A DNA stretch of 64,000 nt from contig CAJNDS010002219.1 of the NCBI GenBank assembly GCA_905221605.1, forward strand, positions 380,001-444,000, given 5' to 3'. The notes beneath the pieces are model-generated. The model ran no database searches. It was not told the origin of the DNA and saw only the letters and a program-made list of their open reading frames with translations. Shown piece by piece: positions 43,605 to 55,073 of the stretch. Numbering within the stretch: the stretch's first letter is position 1; each line of letters starts with the position of its first letter. Position numbers and translations under genes: made by a program. Origin of the DNA: Symbiodinium natans. Taxonomy: Eukaryota; Sar; Dinophyceae; Suessiales; Symbiodiniaceae.

Positions 43605-45640
43605 CCAGGCCTGAATTAAATATGAAGGCCCCGATTTAAATATGAATATTTAATTCTGGAGCTTCATATTTAAATTATTTAATTCGGGCCCGGGAATTAA
43701 ATAATTTAAATAATTTAAATAATTTAAATAATTTAAATAATTTAAATCCTGGAGGGGGGGGGGCGGGCCTCCTCCCGCAGGAGGAATTAAATAATTTAAA
43801 TATGAAGGCCCCGAATTAAATATTAATATTTAATTCGGAGCCTTCATATTTAAATTATTTAATTCTTCCTGCGGGAGGAGGCCCGCCCCCCCCCCCTCCA
43901 GGATTTAAATTATTTAAATTATTTAAATTATTTAAATTATTTAAATTATTTAATTCCCGGGCCCGATTTAAATAATTTAAATATGAAGGCCACGATTTAA
44001 ATATGAATATTTAATTCGGGAGCTTCATATTTAAATTATTTAATTCGGGCCCGGGAATTAAATAATTTAAATAATTTAAATCCTGGAGGGGGGGGGGGGG
44101 CGGGCCTCCTCCCGCAGGAAGAATTAAATAATTTAAATATGAAGGCCCCGAATTAAATATTAATATTTAATTCGGGGCCTTCATATTTAAATTATTTAAT
44201 TCCTCCTGCGGGAGGAGGCCCGGCCCCCCCCCCTCCAAGATTTAAAATATTTAAATTATTTAAATTATTTAAATTATTTAAATTATTTAATTCCCGGGCC
44301 CGATTTAAATAATTTAAATATGAAGCTCCCGAATTAAATATTCATATTTAAATCGTGGCCTTCATATTTAAATTATTTAAATCGGGCCCGGGAATTAACT
44401 AATTTAAATAATTTAAATAATTTAAATGGGCCCGGGAATTAAATAATTTAAATAATTTAAATGATTTAAATAATTTAAATCCGGGAGGGGGGGGGGGCCG
44501 GGCCTCCTTTTGCAGGAGGAATTAAATAATTTAAATATGAAGGCCCCGAATTAAATATTCATATTTAAATCGAGGCCTTCATATTTAAATTATTTAATTC
44601 CTCCTGGGGGAGGAGGCCCCCCCCCCCCTCCAGGATTTAAATTATTTAAATTATTTAAATTATTTAATTCCCGGGCCCGATTTAAATAATTTAAATATGA
44701 AGGCCACGGTTTAAATATGAATATTTTATTCGGGAGCTTCATATTTAAATTATTTAATTCGGGCCCGGGAATTAAATAATTTAAATAATTTAAATAATTT
44801 AAATAATTTAAATAATTTAAATAATTTAAATAATTTAAATAATTTAAATAATTTAAATAATTTAAATAATTTAAATAATTTAAATCCTGGAGGGCGGGGG
44901 ACGGGCCTCCTCCCGCAGGAAGAATTAAATAATTTAAATATGAAGGCCCCGAATTAAATATGAATATTTAATTCGGGGCCTTCATATTTAAATTATTTAA
45001 TTCCTCCTGCGGGAGGAGGCCCGGCCCCCCCCCCTCCAGGATTTAAACTATTTAAATTATTTAGATTATTTAAATTATTTAAATTATTTAATTCCCGGGC
45101 CCGATTTAAATAATTTAAATATGAAGCTCCCGAATTAAATATTCATATTTAAATCGTGGCCTTCATATTTAAATTATTTAAATCGGGCCCGGGAATTAAA
45201 TAATTTAAATAATTTAAATCCGGGAGGGGGGGGGGCCGGGCCTCCTTTTGCAGGAGGAATTAAATAATTTAAATATGAAGGCCCCGAATTAAATATTCAT
45301 ATTTAAATCGAGGCCTTCATATTTAAATTATTTAATTCCTCCTGGGGGAGGAGGCCCGCCCCCCCCCCTCCAGGATTTACATTATTTAAATTATTTAAAT
45401 TATTTAATTCCCGGGCCCGATTTAAATAATTTAAATATGAAGGCCACGATTTAAATATGAATATTTAATTCGGGAGCTTCATATTTAAACTATTTAAATC
45501 GGGCCCGGCCCACCGGGCCCCCTCCCTCTCCCAGAATTAAATAATTTAAATAATTTATATCCTGAACACCCCTTTCGGATTGAAATTATTTAAATTATTT
45601 AATTCCGGGGGGGGGCCTGGTCGGGCCTGGCCCCCCCCCG
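43605..45640. repeat. Nested palindrome array of pure-AT and pure-GC blocks
   Basis: About 2 kb built from a self-complementary 9-mer (AATTTAAAT)n, alternating with CCTGGAGGGGGGG, GCCTCCTCCCGCAGGAGG and CCCGGGCCCG blocks. Dyad centres of one type (GGCCCCGAATTAAATATT) lie near 43828, 44161, 44555, 44960 and 45298. A second type (GGCCACGATTTAAATATG) alternates with them near 43648, 44010, 44340, 44725, 45135 and 45462. Arms reach about 145 bp, for example 43683-43970. No coding capacity. Confidence 0.9.
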
Positions 45641-45645
45641 ATTTA

Positions 45646-45976
45646 GTATCGGGGAATTGAAAGATTGATTTCATGTCAATGTCCAGGGGCCCGATTTGGC
45701 CAAATTTTGCCGGGCAGCCTCCGGTCAAAATTTGGCCAAATCGAGCCGCGCCTTTCTGAAGGCCCGAGATTATTTTAAACTATCGCGGCTCGATTTGGTC
45801 AAATTTTGCCGGGCAGCCTCCGGGCAAAATTTGGCCAAATCGGGCTGCCCTTCGTATGCCATGAGAAATGCGCGGCTCGATTTTTGGCCAAATTTTGCCC
45901 GGAGGCTGCCCGGCAAAATTTGGCCAAATCGGGCCCCTGGACATTGAAATGAAATCAATTTTTCAATTCCCCGATA
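45646..45976. repeat. Inverted repeat enclosing three palindromic units
   Basis: About 51-bp outer arms (GTATCGGGGAATTGAAAGAT ... matching ... TTTTTCAATTCCCCGATAC). Inside are three copies of a unit that is itself a palindrome: CGATTTGGCCAAATTTTGCC, a short loop, then GGCAAAATTTGGCCAAATCG. The loops (GGGCAGCCTCC or its complement) are in mixed orientation. Short plus frames here only translate these units. Confidence 0.85.
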
Positions 45977-46087
45977 CTAAATCACGAGCCCGGGCCTCCC
46001 CCTCAACACTAAATTACGAGCCCGGGCCTCCCCCCAATACTGAATTACGAGCACGGGCCTCCCCCCAATACTAAAGTACGAGCCGGG
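45973..46087 (+). repeat. Tandem repeat of about 31 bp, four copies
   Basis: Units start at about 45973, 46004, 46036 and 46066: AATACTAAATTACGAGC followed by CCGGGCCTCCCCC, with a few substitutions. Confidence 0.85.
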
Positions 46088-46179
46088 GAATTAAATAATT
46101 TCAATAATTTAAATGCCCGGACGCCCCCCCTGGGGTATTTAAATTATTTAAATTATTTAATTCCTGACCCCCCAACCCC

Positions 46180-46566
46180 GACCCGCAAATGTTGTTCCTA
46201 CCCTTTTCCGTTGTGTGTGGTATTTGCAGGACTTTTGCAGGGTGCCAAGGGGATCCCGGCAAATTTTGACCCGCAAATGTTGTTCCAACCCTTTTTCGTT
46301 TTGTGTGGTATTTGCAGGACTTTTGCAGGGTGCCAAGGGAATCCCGGCAAATTTTGACCCGCAAATGTTGTTCCTACACTATTCCGATTTGTGTGGCATT
46401 TGCAGGGCTTTCGCAGGGTGCCAAGGGGATCCCGGCAAATTTTGACCCGCAAATGTTGTTCCTACCCTATTCCCGTTTGTGTGGCATTTGCAGGACTTTT
46501 GCAGGGTGCCAAGGGGATCCCGGCAAATTTTGACCCGCAAATGTTGTTCCTACCCTTTCCGTTTTG
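46180..46566 (+). repeat. 88-bp satellite cut by the assembly gap
   Basis: GACCCGCAAATGTTGTTCC begins units at 46180, 46268, 46356, 46444 and 46532, exactly 88 bp apart. There are four full copies and a partial fifth that runs into the N gap. Copies differ by a few bases each. Because 88 is not a multiple of three, the open frames across it shift frame at every copy and are not coding. Confidence 0.95.
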
Positions 46567-46666
46567 NNNNNNNNNNNNNNNNNNNNNNNNNNNNNNNNNN
46601 NNNNNNNNNNNNNNNNNNNNNNNNNNNNNNNNNNNNNNNNNNNNNNNNNNNNNNNNNNNNNNNNNN
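46567..46666. other. Assembly gap of 100 N
   Basis: Exactly 100 N, the usual placeholder for a gap of unknown size. It interrupts the 88-bp satellite on the left and an (AAG)n run on the right (46667-46696), so both edges are repeats. Confidence 0.99.
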
Positions 46667-46857
46667 AAGAAGAAGAAGAAGAAGAAGAAGACGAAGAGGC
46701 ACAAACATGTGAGATGCGAGCTCATTGCACAGATTGCAGCCCGAGCCGAGGAAGCAGAGCGCCTCCTAAGTCTGTATGTATGTCTATAACGTATCATATA
46801 GTATTTCTTGCAAAATATGCACGACATCAGTCCCCGGAATGAACGAAGCGACTTGCA

Positions 46858-47600
46858 CCTAGGGTTTAGGTTTTAAGGTTTAGTGTCTAGGGTTTTGGGT
46901 TTTGGGTTTTGGGTTTAAGGCTAGGGGTTGGGCATGATTGGGTTTTGGGTTTAAGGTCTAAGGCTCAGGGCTTGGGCTTAGGGTTTAGGGTCCAGGGCTA
47001 GGGATGTACTTACTTCTCCAAGAACTTAGGGAAAAAGTGGTTAAACTTTATTCTTCCTACTGGATAAGGAAACGCAAAATGGTTAAAGCTCTACTATTGG
47101 CAAAACCCCTTATAAACCCTGCAACGCAACCCCCCCCCCCCCCCCCGTAAAGACACCCTACAATCCCCCTGTACTCCCCCCATAAGTTCGACTCTTGGCT
47201 AAGTAAGTTTAGGGCTTGAGGTTTGGGGTTTAGGGGGTTCAGGGGATGTAAGGGTCTAGGGGGCTAAGACAGGTTTAGAGGCTTAGGGTTCAGGGTTCAG
47301 GGTCTACCCCCTGGCCCCTAGTAGGGACTGAGGGCATATATGGTTAGTATAAGGGCGAACATCCCGAAACCAGCCAAACCCCTAGACTGGCTGGTTTTAG
47401 GGTTTAGGGCTGAGGGTTTACGGTTTACGGTTTAGGGTTTGGGGTTTGGTTTAGGGTTTAGGGCTTAGGGTTTAGGGTTAGGGTTGAGGGTTTGAGGTTT
47501 AGGGTTTAGGGTTTAGGGTTTAGGGTTTAGGGCTTAGGGCTTAGGGCTTAGGGCTTAGGTTTAGGGTTTAGGGCTTAGGGTTTAGGGCTTAGGGGTTTCG
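46858..47600 (+). repeat. Series of diverged TTTAGGG tracts, with a family A remnant
   Basis: G-strand units at 46858-47005, 47207-47310 and 47395-47600, the last including four consecutive CTTAGGG. A C17 run is at 47130-47146. At 47320-47365 the block AGTAGGGACTGAGGG and GGTTAGTATAAGGGCGAACATCCC looks like a damaged family A element. Confidence 0.8.
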
Positions 47601-47699
47601 GGGCTCCCTTCTTCTGGGAATCGCTGTGCGCCTCCCGGAGGTCCGTGTCGAGGCATCGCTCTGCATACCTCAGTATTTGGGATCGTTCGGACTCAGTTT

Positions 47700-47805
47700 C
47701 CCTAAGCCCTAAGTCCTAAGCCCTAAGCCCTAAGCCCTAAGCCCTAAACCCTAAACCCTAAACCCTAAACCCTATTCCCTATACCCTAAACCCTGGACCC
47801 TAAAC
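47700..47805 (-). repeat. CCCTAAG block followed by CCCTAAA
   Basis: Five CCCTAAG units in series (the complement of CTTAGGG), then canonical and diverged units. Confidence 0.92.
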
Positions 47806-47935
47806 CGAACCTTCCCCCCTGAACAGAAGCCCAGAGATAAAACAACCTTCAAGCCAAGGCCAAGGTGCTTCGCTGGCTGAAAGCCTTGATCACTTCGAGG
47901 GAAATGGGCACTGGGCAGTTCTCTTCTTGCCTGAT

Positions 47936-48062
47936 TTAGGGTTTAGGGTTTAGGGTTTAGGGTTTAGGGTTTAGGGTTTAGGGTTTAGGGTTTAGGGTTT
48001 AGGGTTTAGGGTTTAGGGTTTAGGGTTTAGGGTCTAGGGTTTAGGGTTTAGGGTTTGGGGCT
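47936..48062 (+). repeat. TTTAGGG telomeric-type tract
   Basis: About 18 units, almost perfect. Confidence 0.95.
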
Positions 48063-48110
48063 ACGGAGCCACTGGGAGTAGACCCTACACCACTGAGCCC
48101 TAAACTCTTC

Positions 48111-48247
48111 GGGTACGTAGTTGCATGGTCCCTTAGTATGGGCCTGGACAAGCGCCCCTTATATACCCTATTCAAACCCAAGGGCCCATACTTCAGAACC
48201 TTCGAAAAAAGGGTACGGGACCTTATTAAGAACCCACTAAACTACCC
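48111..48247. mobile_element. Possible inverted-repeat element
   Basis: GGGTACGTAGTT and GGTCCCTTAGTATGGGCC at the left partly pair with GGGCCCATACTT and GGGACC...AAACTACCC at the right. The arms are interrupted and no second copy is seen. Confidence 0.35.
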
Positions 48248-48254
48248 TTGGATA

Positions 48255-48512
48255 AACCCGAAACCCTATACCCTAAACCCCGAACCGAAACCCTCAACCC
48301 TGAACCCTAGACCGTAACCCTAAACCCCAAACCCCAAACCCTAAACCCTAAACCCTAAACCAACCCATTTGACCTTGCGAGATTCTGAGACGAGACTGCA
48401 CTAACATGTGGCGCCCGTCAGGAACGGTTTAGGGTACGCAGGTCAGGGTGTGTCCATGGCGAGGCCAAGACCCTAAACCCTAAACCCTAAACCCTAAACC
48501 CTAAACCCTACA
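48255..48512 (-). repeat. CCCTAAA tracts
   Basis: 48255-48362 (diverged then perfect) and 48470-48512 (perfect), with a 107-bp spacer. Confidence 0.88.
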
Positions 48513-48627
48513 CCTAGAGCTTCCGACAGCTCCCAAGCTCAAGCTGAGGCAATGCCAAGGGGCTTCCTTTCAAACAGAGCCGGGACCGGGAGGTCAAGAC
48601 AACAGCACTTCCCCACGCACCTCAACG

Positions 48628-48900
48628 GTTTAGGGTTTAGGGTTTAGGGTTTAGGGTTTAGGGTTTAGGGTTTAGGGTTTAGGGTTTAGGGTTTAGGGCT
48701 TAGGGTTTCGGGTTTAGGGTTTTGGGGTTTTGGGTTTAGGGTTTGGGGTGTGGGATCATTAGGATTCGTTTGGGGTGACTAGGGTTTTGGGTGTAGGGTT
48801 CAGGGCTTAGGGTTCAGGGTGTGGTTCGGGGTTTCGGTTTCGGTTTCGGGGTGCAGGTTTCAGGGTTTTTGGCTTTTCGGGGTTTAGGCTTGTTGGCTTC
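48628..48900 (+). repeat. TTTAGGG tract decaying into G/T-rich DNA
   Basis: Ten perfect units (48628-48697), then progressively diverged units with TTTGGGG and TTTCGGG to about 48900. Confidence 0.88.
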
Positions 48901-49215
48901 AGGGTTCAAGGGTTCCGAGTTGAGGAGTTAGGGATTCTCGCACAGCCCAATGTGTGGACACATGGTCATTGAGCTCCCAGCAGGCAGCGCCCGTCCAGGA
49001 CGACCACCATGTTGCTTGCGTCCCACCCAGCCGTGACTGCAAGCTATTGGTGTTGCCAAGCTGAGGCCGAGAACAGGCGCGGACCAGCACAACCGCAGAG
49101 TATGTCAGCTGCCTAGAGATCAATAAGGCACGGCCAGCATGCGAATGCATGCACAGCTCAAAAGCAAAGTGTATACGTGCATGAATGCACATGCGTCTGC
49201 GCATACATATACCTA

Positions 49216-49325
49216 TAGAGAGAGAGAGAGAGCGAGAAAGAAAACAGAAAGAGAGAGGAAGAGAGAGAGAGAGAGAGAGACACAGAGAGAGAGATATACA
49301 AATATATGTATATATATATATAAAT
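49216..49325 (+). repeat. GA then TA microsatellite
   Basis: (GA)n to about 49297 followed by (TA)n. An AT-rich stretch with further TA/CA runs continues to about 49410. Confidence 0.95.
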
Positions 49326-49619
49326 AAATATTACATAAAAAAACACATGTAGAGAACCCTATAATACATAAATATATATAATACATGTACATATATATAC
49401 ACATACATATTCCAAGCCTTTGCGTTCACTCCTGTCACAAGAGCCTGCTGCGCACTAGAGTTCGTTCACTGAAGCTCCCTCCATCCAGCAGCCCACTCCA
49501 AACCCTGCATACGCACCTATATTTGCATGGCATATAAACCCTTCATACACCCCCTAAGCAAGGCATATCACCTCAATCTGGCTGCGTACAACCTTCAAAC
49601 ACATAGAACACCAAAACAC

Positions 49620-50622
49620 CACCCGAAACCCACAAACCCACAAACCCACAAACCCTAAACCCTAAACCCTAAACCCTCTCCGAAAGCCCTGAACCCACAA
49701 ACCCTAAACCCTGCATCTACCAGGCCCGCCGCGAAGCCGAAGGCCGCTTCCGGGGCGGGGTCAAGGGCTCGGCCTGTCAATTCTACAGGGGGGGGATGAC
49801 GTGATGCATCGGCCTGGAGATGGCGAAGTTGCGCCCTGAACCCCCCAACTGGGAAGAGGCGCACTCTCGTTCGTATATACATCTACAGATGTATGTATGT
49901 ATGTACGTGTGTATGTATGTATGCATAGCTATGACTACAACTATATAGCAGTATTGAAATATATAGATATAGAAATATGTAGTTATGTATTCATATTTAT
50001 GTATTTATGTGCTTGTAATCTTAGATTGGTACTTTCTGTGCTTTTGATTTAGGTATCTATTTATTTGCATGTAGATGCACATGCCTACCTGTTCATCTTG
50101 CTGTACATTGCTGTCCGCTGCTCTCTCTTACGAAGTACACCTATTTGGGAAACCCTAAACCCTAAACCCTAAACCCTAAACCCTAAACCCTATTCTCGTA
50201 AACCCCTTCTTACGATGCCTCCCTGGCCTCCAGGTGCGGAAATAGCTCCCGAGCCGGCCCACAGCCCGGCAGGTCCGGCCCCCACCTGGGAAAGTTGAGA
50301 AAAAAAAAAGAAGCCTCCAACATGAAAAACCCGAAACCCTAAACCCGAAACCCTAAACCCTAAACCCTAGACCCATCACCCCCAAAGCCATCAACTTGGG
50401 CTTGGGGTGTAGGGCTTGGGGATATTTCCGGTGACTTCTCAAGGGCTTTTGTCCAGAGCTAGATTTGAGAGTGGACGCGCGGATACCACGAGTGTGTAAG
50501 ATTGGGGGTTGCCGAGGCTGACACGCCTGAGCCAACGACACCGACACCCGCCAAGGGCTCCACCTCTCCAATCCTCCCCAAATTCTCCCCAAACCCTAAA
50601 CCTTAAACCCTAAACCCCAAAA
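49620..50622 (-). repeat. Four short CCCTAAA tracts in spacer and an AT-rich island
   Basis: Tracts at 49620-49715, 50150-50192, 50330-50372 and 50590-50622. Between the first two is an AT-rich island with imperfect TATG/TATT repeats (49875-50060). Confidence 0.8.
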
Positions 50623-50624
50623 GC

Positions 50625-51440
50625 CTTAAGTTTAGCTGAACCCGGCCGAGTTCTAGGGCTGCCACAACGTCTCGGGGGAGCTTGCTGCAGGCGGCCTTGC
50701 AACACAACTCGCGCACTGTCTTCTTCCACATGTCATAGCAAGTGACTTCATGGCTGGTCAGGATTGCGTCCATTCTCATAAACAACAGAAGCCCTGCCCT
50801 GCAGTGCCTCAAGCGCCGAGGCGAGGGCGTCCGCAAGCCGTACCTCCGAGATCTCTAAGATCCAGCTTGACATCTCCCCTTGTCCTAGATGTCCCGGCAA
50901 GACAAGGGAAGACGAACACGAGCCGAATCCCAGGAAGCTATGAGGCTACTTCCCCGTGCACTCATAAGCGATCGGAGATGCGAAGCCCGCCATCCGTTGC
51001 CTGCAGCAAGGCACAAGAACTTCGCTGGAGCTGATTGGAAGGCTGCCCACGGGGCTTTGTGCGCACGATCTCCGGCTTCAGGAGATACACATGCGAAAGA
51101 TCTCGAACGGTAGAACACCCTGAAGCCTTGGACAGTGTGTGTGTAGTGCACACAAGGAATCAACGAAATCCAGCTCCCCAGAGCCTGGTAGCCAGGGACG
51201 GCTCTCGTGGCCCATGTTTAGTATTAAGATACCTGCATCTCCCTCTTGCCACTAAGCTCTTGACTGTGTCTGTTTGAGTGATGGCACGTCTGGAAAAGGC
51301 GCTGATCCATCTCCCTTCTCAGCATCTCAAAAGCTGGGGCCAAGCAATATGCTGCAGCGCGGGCGGATGCTACGAGTACTTGGCCAAGACCAAGGCTCAA
51401 GACTCGGTCCAGGGCTTCGGGATCCGTCCACACAATTCAG
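50625..51440. other. Tract-free spacer, no gene recognised
   Basis: About 800 bp without telomeric or MITE sequence. Plus-strand frames at 50750-51034 (94 codons) and 51035-51277 (80 codons) abut, but neither shows a domain, signal peptide or composition that I can assign. They are within chance length. Confidence 0.3.
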
Positions 51441-51458
51441 GCCACCCCTGCAGCACCC

Positions 51459-51757
51459 TAAACCCCAAACCCTAAACCCTAAACCCTAAACCCTGAACCC
51501 TAAACCCTGAACCCTAAACCCGAAACCCCTGAACCATAAACCGCAAGGAGTTCCAGCACCAGGCCTTCGAAATTCTTCGCCCTCTCTGAACCCTAAAGGG
51601 AAGCCTGGGCCACGCTCCGTGAGCTGCTGGGAGGACCTGGGCTTAGGGTTCTAGGATTAGGGTTTAGGGTTAGGGTTTAGGTTTAGGGTTGAGGGTTGAG
51701 GGTTTAGGGTTTAGGGTTTAGGGTTTAGGGTTGAGGGTTTAGGGTTTAGGGTTTAGG
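51459..51757. repeat. Opposed telomeric tracts
   Basis: CCCTAAA/CCCTGAA at 51459-51542 and TTTAGGG with TTGAGGG units at 51640-51757. Confidence 0.88.
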
Positions 51758-52618
51758 TATCAGAGGGTTGAGCTCAAGGGCCCAACAACGCCCATGTGCA
51801 GGGCTCCCCACCTCCCGCTATCTTGGCTGCGGTCAGCACCCGTACCTGATGCTGCAAAAAAGGGTTTAGGGTTTAGGGTTTAGGATTAAGGTTTAGGGTT
51901 TTGCTTCAGAAAGGGAACCAGTCCTTCGTATGTAACAACTGCGATTTTGCTTTAGGTGGAATAGGCACCCTACAACACCGGAGTACTGACGCATGAAATG
52001 GCAGAGATAAGTCAGCATGCTTCAGTTTTTCTATACAGAGCATATTTTGGGATACTTGTGACGACATCTGTCATATTTTAAAACAGTTATCCTACATCTA
52101 CATACTAATTTTACAACATTACATGAATATTGAATCATAGCCAAAAGATTTCGAATATGTACATCGTATACAAACGTCAACCATAATGCCCAACAGGTTA
52201 GAACATGTTCACCAAGAACCTTGCTTGGACATTCATGAATATTTATAAGTAGGTTTTACAAGTAAGGCATGACCCTAACTTATCAGTACTAAACCCTAAA
52301 CCCTAGACCCTAAACCCTAAGTCCTAAAGCCTAAACCCTGAATCCTAAACCCTAAACCCTACCACCAAGTGGATCCTAGAAGCCCCACCTTGACGTGCCA
52401 GCCGGGAGAGCTCGGCCAAGCGTCGAAGCTGGCAAGCAGGTCTTTGTTGGCTGCTTTGGGTTTAGGGTTTTCACAAGGGTTTAGGGTTTAGGGTTCAGGG
52501 TTTAGGGTGGCCCCCAGACGCAGGGGGCGTGGAACCGAAGCCACCCTAAACCCTAAACCCTCAGCCCTTCGTACCTGGGCTTCCACGGCACCAGGGCCAG
52601 CCTCAGAGAAGGTCAGGC

Positions 52619-52750
52619 ACTTGGAGGTTCATGGCACTTATTGACCCATTATCACTGTACTTGTATAACTGTACGTATCAACATATTGGGGCACTTGAGG
52701 GGCTTATACGTGGGTTCTAAGTACAGCTATAATTGGTTAACAAGTCCTCC
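52619..52750. mobile_element. Family C element, right end lost
   Basis: ACTTGGAGGTTCATGGCACT at the left; interior GGGGCACTTGAGGGGCTTATA and TATAATTGGTTAACAAGT. The terminal CCATGAACCTCC is absent, replaced by a TC-rich stretch. Confidence 0.7.
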
Positions 52751-52854
52751 TCTTCTTCTACATTCTTATTGTGGCACAAGTCTATTGAATTGTGGTCTAT
52801 TATTCTTGTCTCCTCTTTTTGACTCAGTCATAGCACTGCTAAACTTTGCAACCA

Positions 52855-53250
52855 ACCAAACCCTAAGCCTAACTCGAAACCCTGGGCCTAAACCCCTAAA
52901 CCTGACCCCCCATCGACCCTCCTAAACCCCAAGCTAAACCAAATCCCCATCAACCCTTAACCTCGAACCCCAAACCCCAAGCCCCAAACCCAAAAGCCTA
53001 ACCCTAAACGCCCTAAACCCTGAACCCTGAACCGAACTAACCCGACAACCACTCAGACATCTCATGGGGAGAGATGTACATTGGCTGCAGTGCAGGGCAG
53101 TCATGAACCTGAACAAGCACCCTTCCCTACTTCTGAGGGCGGCGCGAGATAAAAAGAACCCCAAACCCTCAACCCCAAGCCCTAAACCCAAACCCCTAAA
53201 CCCTAAACCCCAAGCCCTAAACCCCAAGCCCTAAACCCCAAGCCCCACAA
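52855..53250 (-). repeat. Diverged CCCTAAA-derived DNA
   Basis: Degenerate units at 52855-53040 and 53155-53250, many CCCCAAA or CCCCAAG, around a 115-bp spacer. Confidence 0.78.
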
Positions 53251-53499
53251 TTGAAGTGGGGAGTCTCCCCTATCCAAAGGCCCCTCCGTGCCCGCCTCAG
53301 GCTCCGCATTGCCAAGGTCGCTGGAGCCTCCGGCGGCATCGCTGCCGATCCTGTTATGGGTTTAGGGATTAGGGTTGAGGGCTTAGGGTTTATTTAGGTT
53401 TTAGGGGGTTTTCGGATTCAGAGTAGTTTATAGGGTCGCCAGGTGGGCATGCTGACAGCTGCCACGGCTATATACCTAACTGAGCTGACCATTTGCCAC

Positions 53500-53790
53500 A
53501 GAAACCCTAAGCCCTACTCCCCCAAACCCTAAACCCTAAACCCTAAACCCTAAATCCTAAACCCTAAACCCTAAACCCTAAACCCTGAACCCTAAACCCT
53601 AAACCCTAAAGCCCAAGCTCTAGGGCGCGCGAACTACGTCCCGGTTGGGCTCTCGCTCTCAGCGCACCTCGGAGGCAAGACCTGCATAGGGCTTTTGGGA
53701 TTTCGGGTTCAGGGTTTAGGGTTGGGTTTAGGGGTTTAGGGTTTAGGGTTTAGGGTTTAGGGCTTGGGGTTGAGGGTTTAGGGTTTCTTT
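53500..53790. repeat. Opposed telomeric tracts
   Basis: CCCTAAA at 53500-53612 (about 15 units) and TTTAGGG at 53697-53790. Confidence 0.88.
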
Positions 53791-54143
53791 TTGATCCTGG
53801 TCTCCAAGGGCTGGTTTCTTCAAAAGGCTTTTCCCACACGACGGCTTCTGCCAAACCGAGTCCATTGACAGATCTCGATCAAGGGCAATTGCAAGTTTGA
53901 AGGGGCCCTAAACCCTAACCCTGAACCCTAAACCCGAAACCCTGTTTGAAGGCCTCAAACAAAAAAAAGTTTCCGTGTAAGGTTTGTCCAAGCCTGGTGC
54001 AAGACTCTGACAAGGGAACAACCCATCTGACACTGTCCTACAATCTACCCTCACCCCTAACCCCTAACAAAACCAGGTCCATATTTTTTGGCCGCTGGGA
54101 ATCCCCAGAAAGTACGCCTTTGGCAATGCCTGATTCGCAGTTT

Positions 54144-54185
54144 GGGGGGGGGGGGGGGGGGGGCAGCGCGGGGGGGGGGGGGGGG
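54144..54185 (+). repeat. Two G runs (20 and 16)
   Basis: G homopolymers separated by CAGCGC. The glycine-rich frame across them is compositional. Confidence 0.9.
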
Positions 54186-54719
54186 TGTAGGGCTTGGGGT
54201 TCCTTAAACCCTAACCGCAGCTACTGTAAACCTTCCATGGGGACTCTGGGGCGTCCCCCCCCACCGGCCAGGCAGGACCCCTAGCTATCAGCGTGAGGTG
54301 AAGCAGCTTGGCTGTAAAAGTGAGCATCGGCCGAGGCCTAAAAGGATTCGGTTAGGGTCCTAAACCCGAACACCCTAGACCCTAAACCGCGAAAACCCGG
54401 AACCTTAAACCGACATGGCCAGTGGGAAAAGAATGCTAGATGGCCCACAGTCGGGGGTGGCTCTTTGCATACCAAATCGAAGCTAGAACCTATCGTTCAC
54501 AGCTTCTGCGCCATATCACAGCAAACCTTTAGCCCTAGACCCAAAACATCCCAAACCCCTAGACCCTAAACCCTAAACCCTAAACCCTAAACCCTAAACT
54601 CTAAACCCTAAACTCTAAACCAAACTCTAAGCCCAAGACACTGGCTCACAAGAACCCACGAGGCCGCCGCCGTCGAGCGCAAGACCCTGGAGGTCGGCGC
54701 CATGGCCGACCAAGACCCC

Positions 54720-54930
54720 CGGTTTAGGGTTTAGGGTTTAGGGTCTAGGGTCTAGGGTTTAGGGTTTAGGGTTTAGGGTTTAGGCTTTAGGCTTTAGGCT
54801 TTAGGCTTTAGGCTTTAGGCTTTAGGCTTTAGGCTTTAGGCTTTAGGCTTTAGGCTTTAGGCTTTAGGCTTTAGGCTTTAGGCTTTAGGCTTTGGGCTTT
54901 AGGCTTTAGGCTTTAGGCTTTAGGGTTTGT
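54720..54930 (+). repeat. TTTAGGG tract converted to a TTTAGGC array
   Basis: Eight TTTAGGG-type units are followed from about 54780 by some 20 consecutive TTTAGGC units, with one TTTGGGC. A single G-to-C change has spread through the array. Confidence 0.97.
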
Positions 54931-55073
54931 GACTTAGAACCCCCCCCAAGTCCAAGAAGTAGGCTATAGGTAGGCTTACAGCTGGGGTTATATAAGTACC
55001 CATGTACCTTCAAGCAAGATTTGGGGCGGGGTGTAGGGGCAGCGAAGGATTTTGGGTCTTAGGGTGTTAGGGT

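Noticed and set aside
43605-45640. Rho-independent terminators or a bacterial-type origin in the AT/GC palindromes
   Set aside because: The hairpins recur as a satellite over 2 kb with no genes nearby and in a eukaryotic context; palindromicity alone is not evidence of either function.
46180-46566. CRISPR or protein repeat reading of the 88-bp array
   Set aside because: Direct tandem units without spacers; 88 is not divisible by three, so no frame is maintained.
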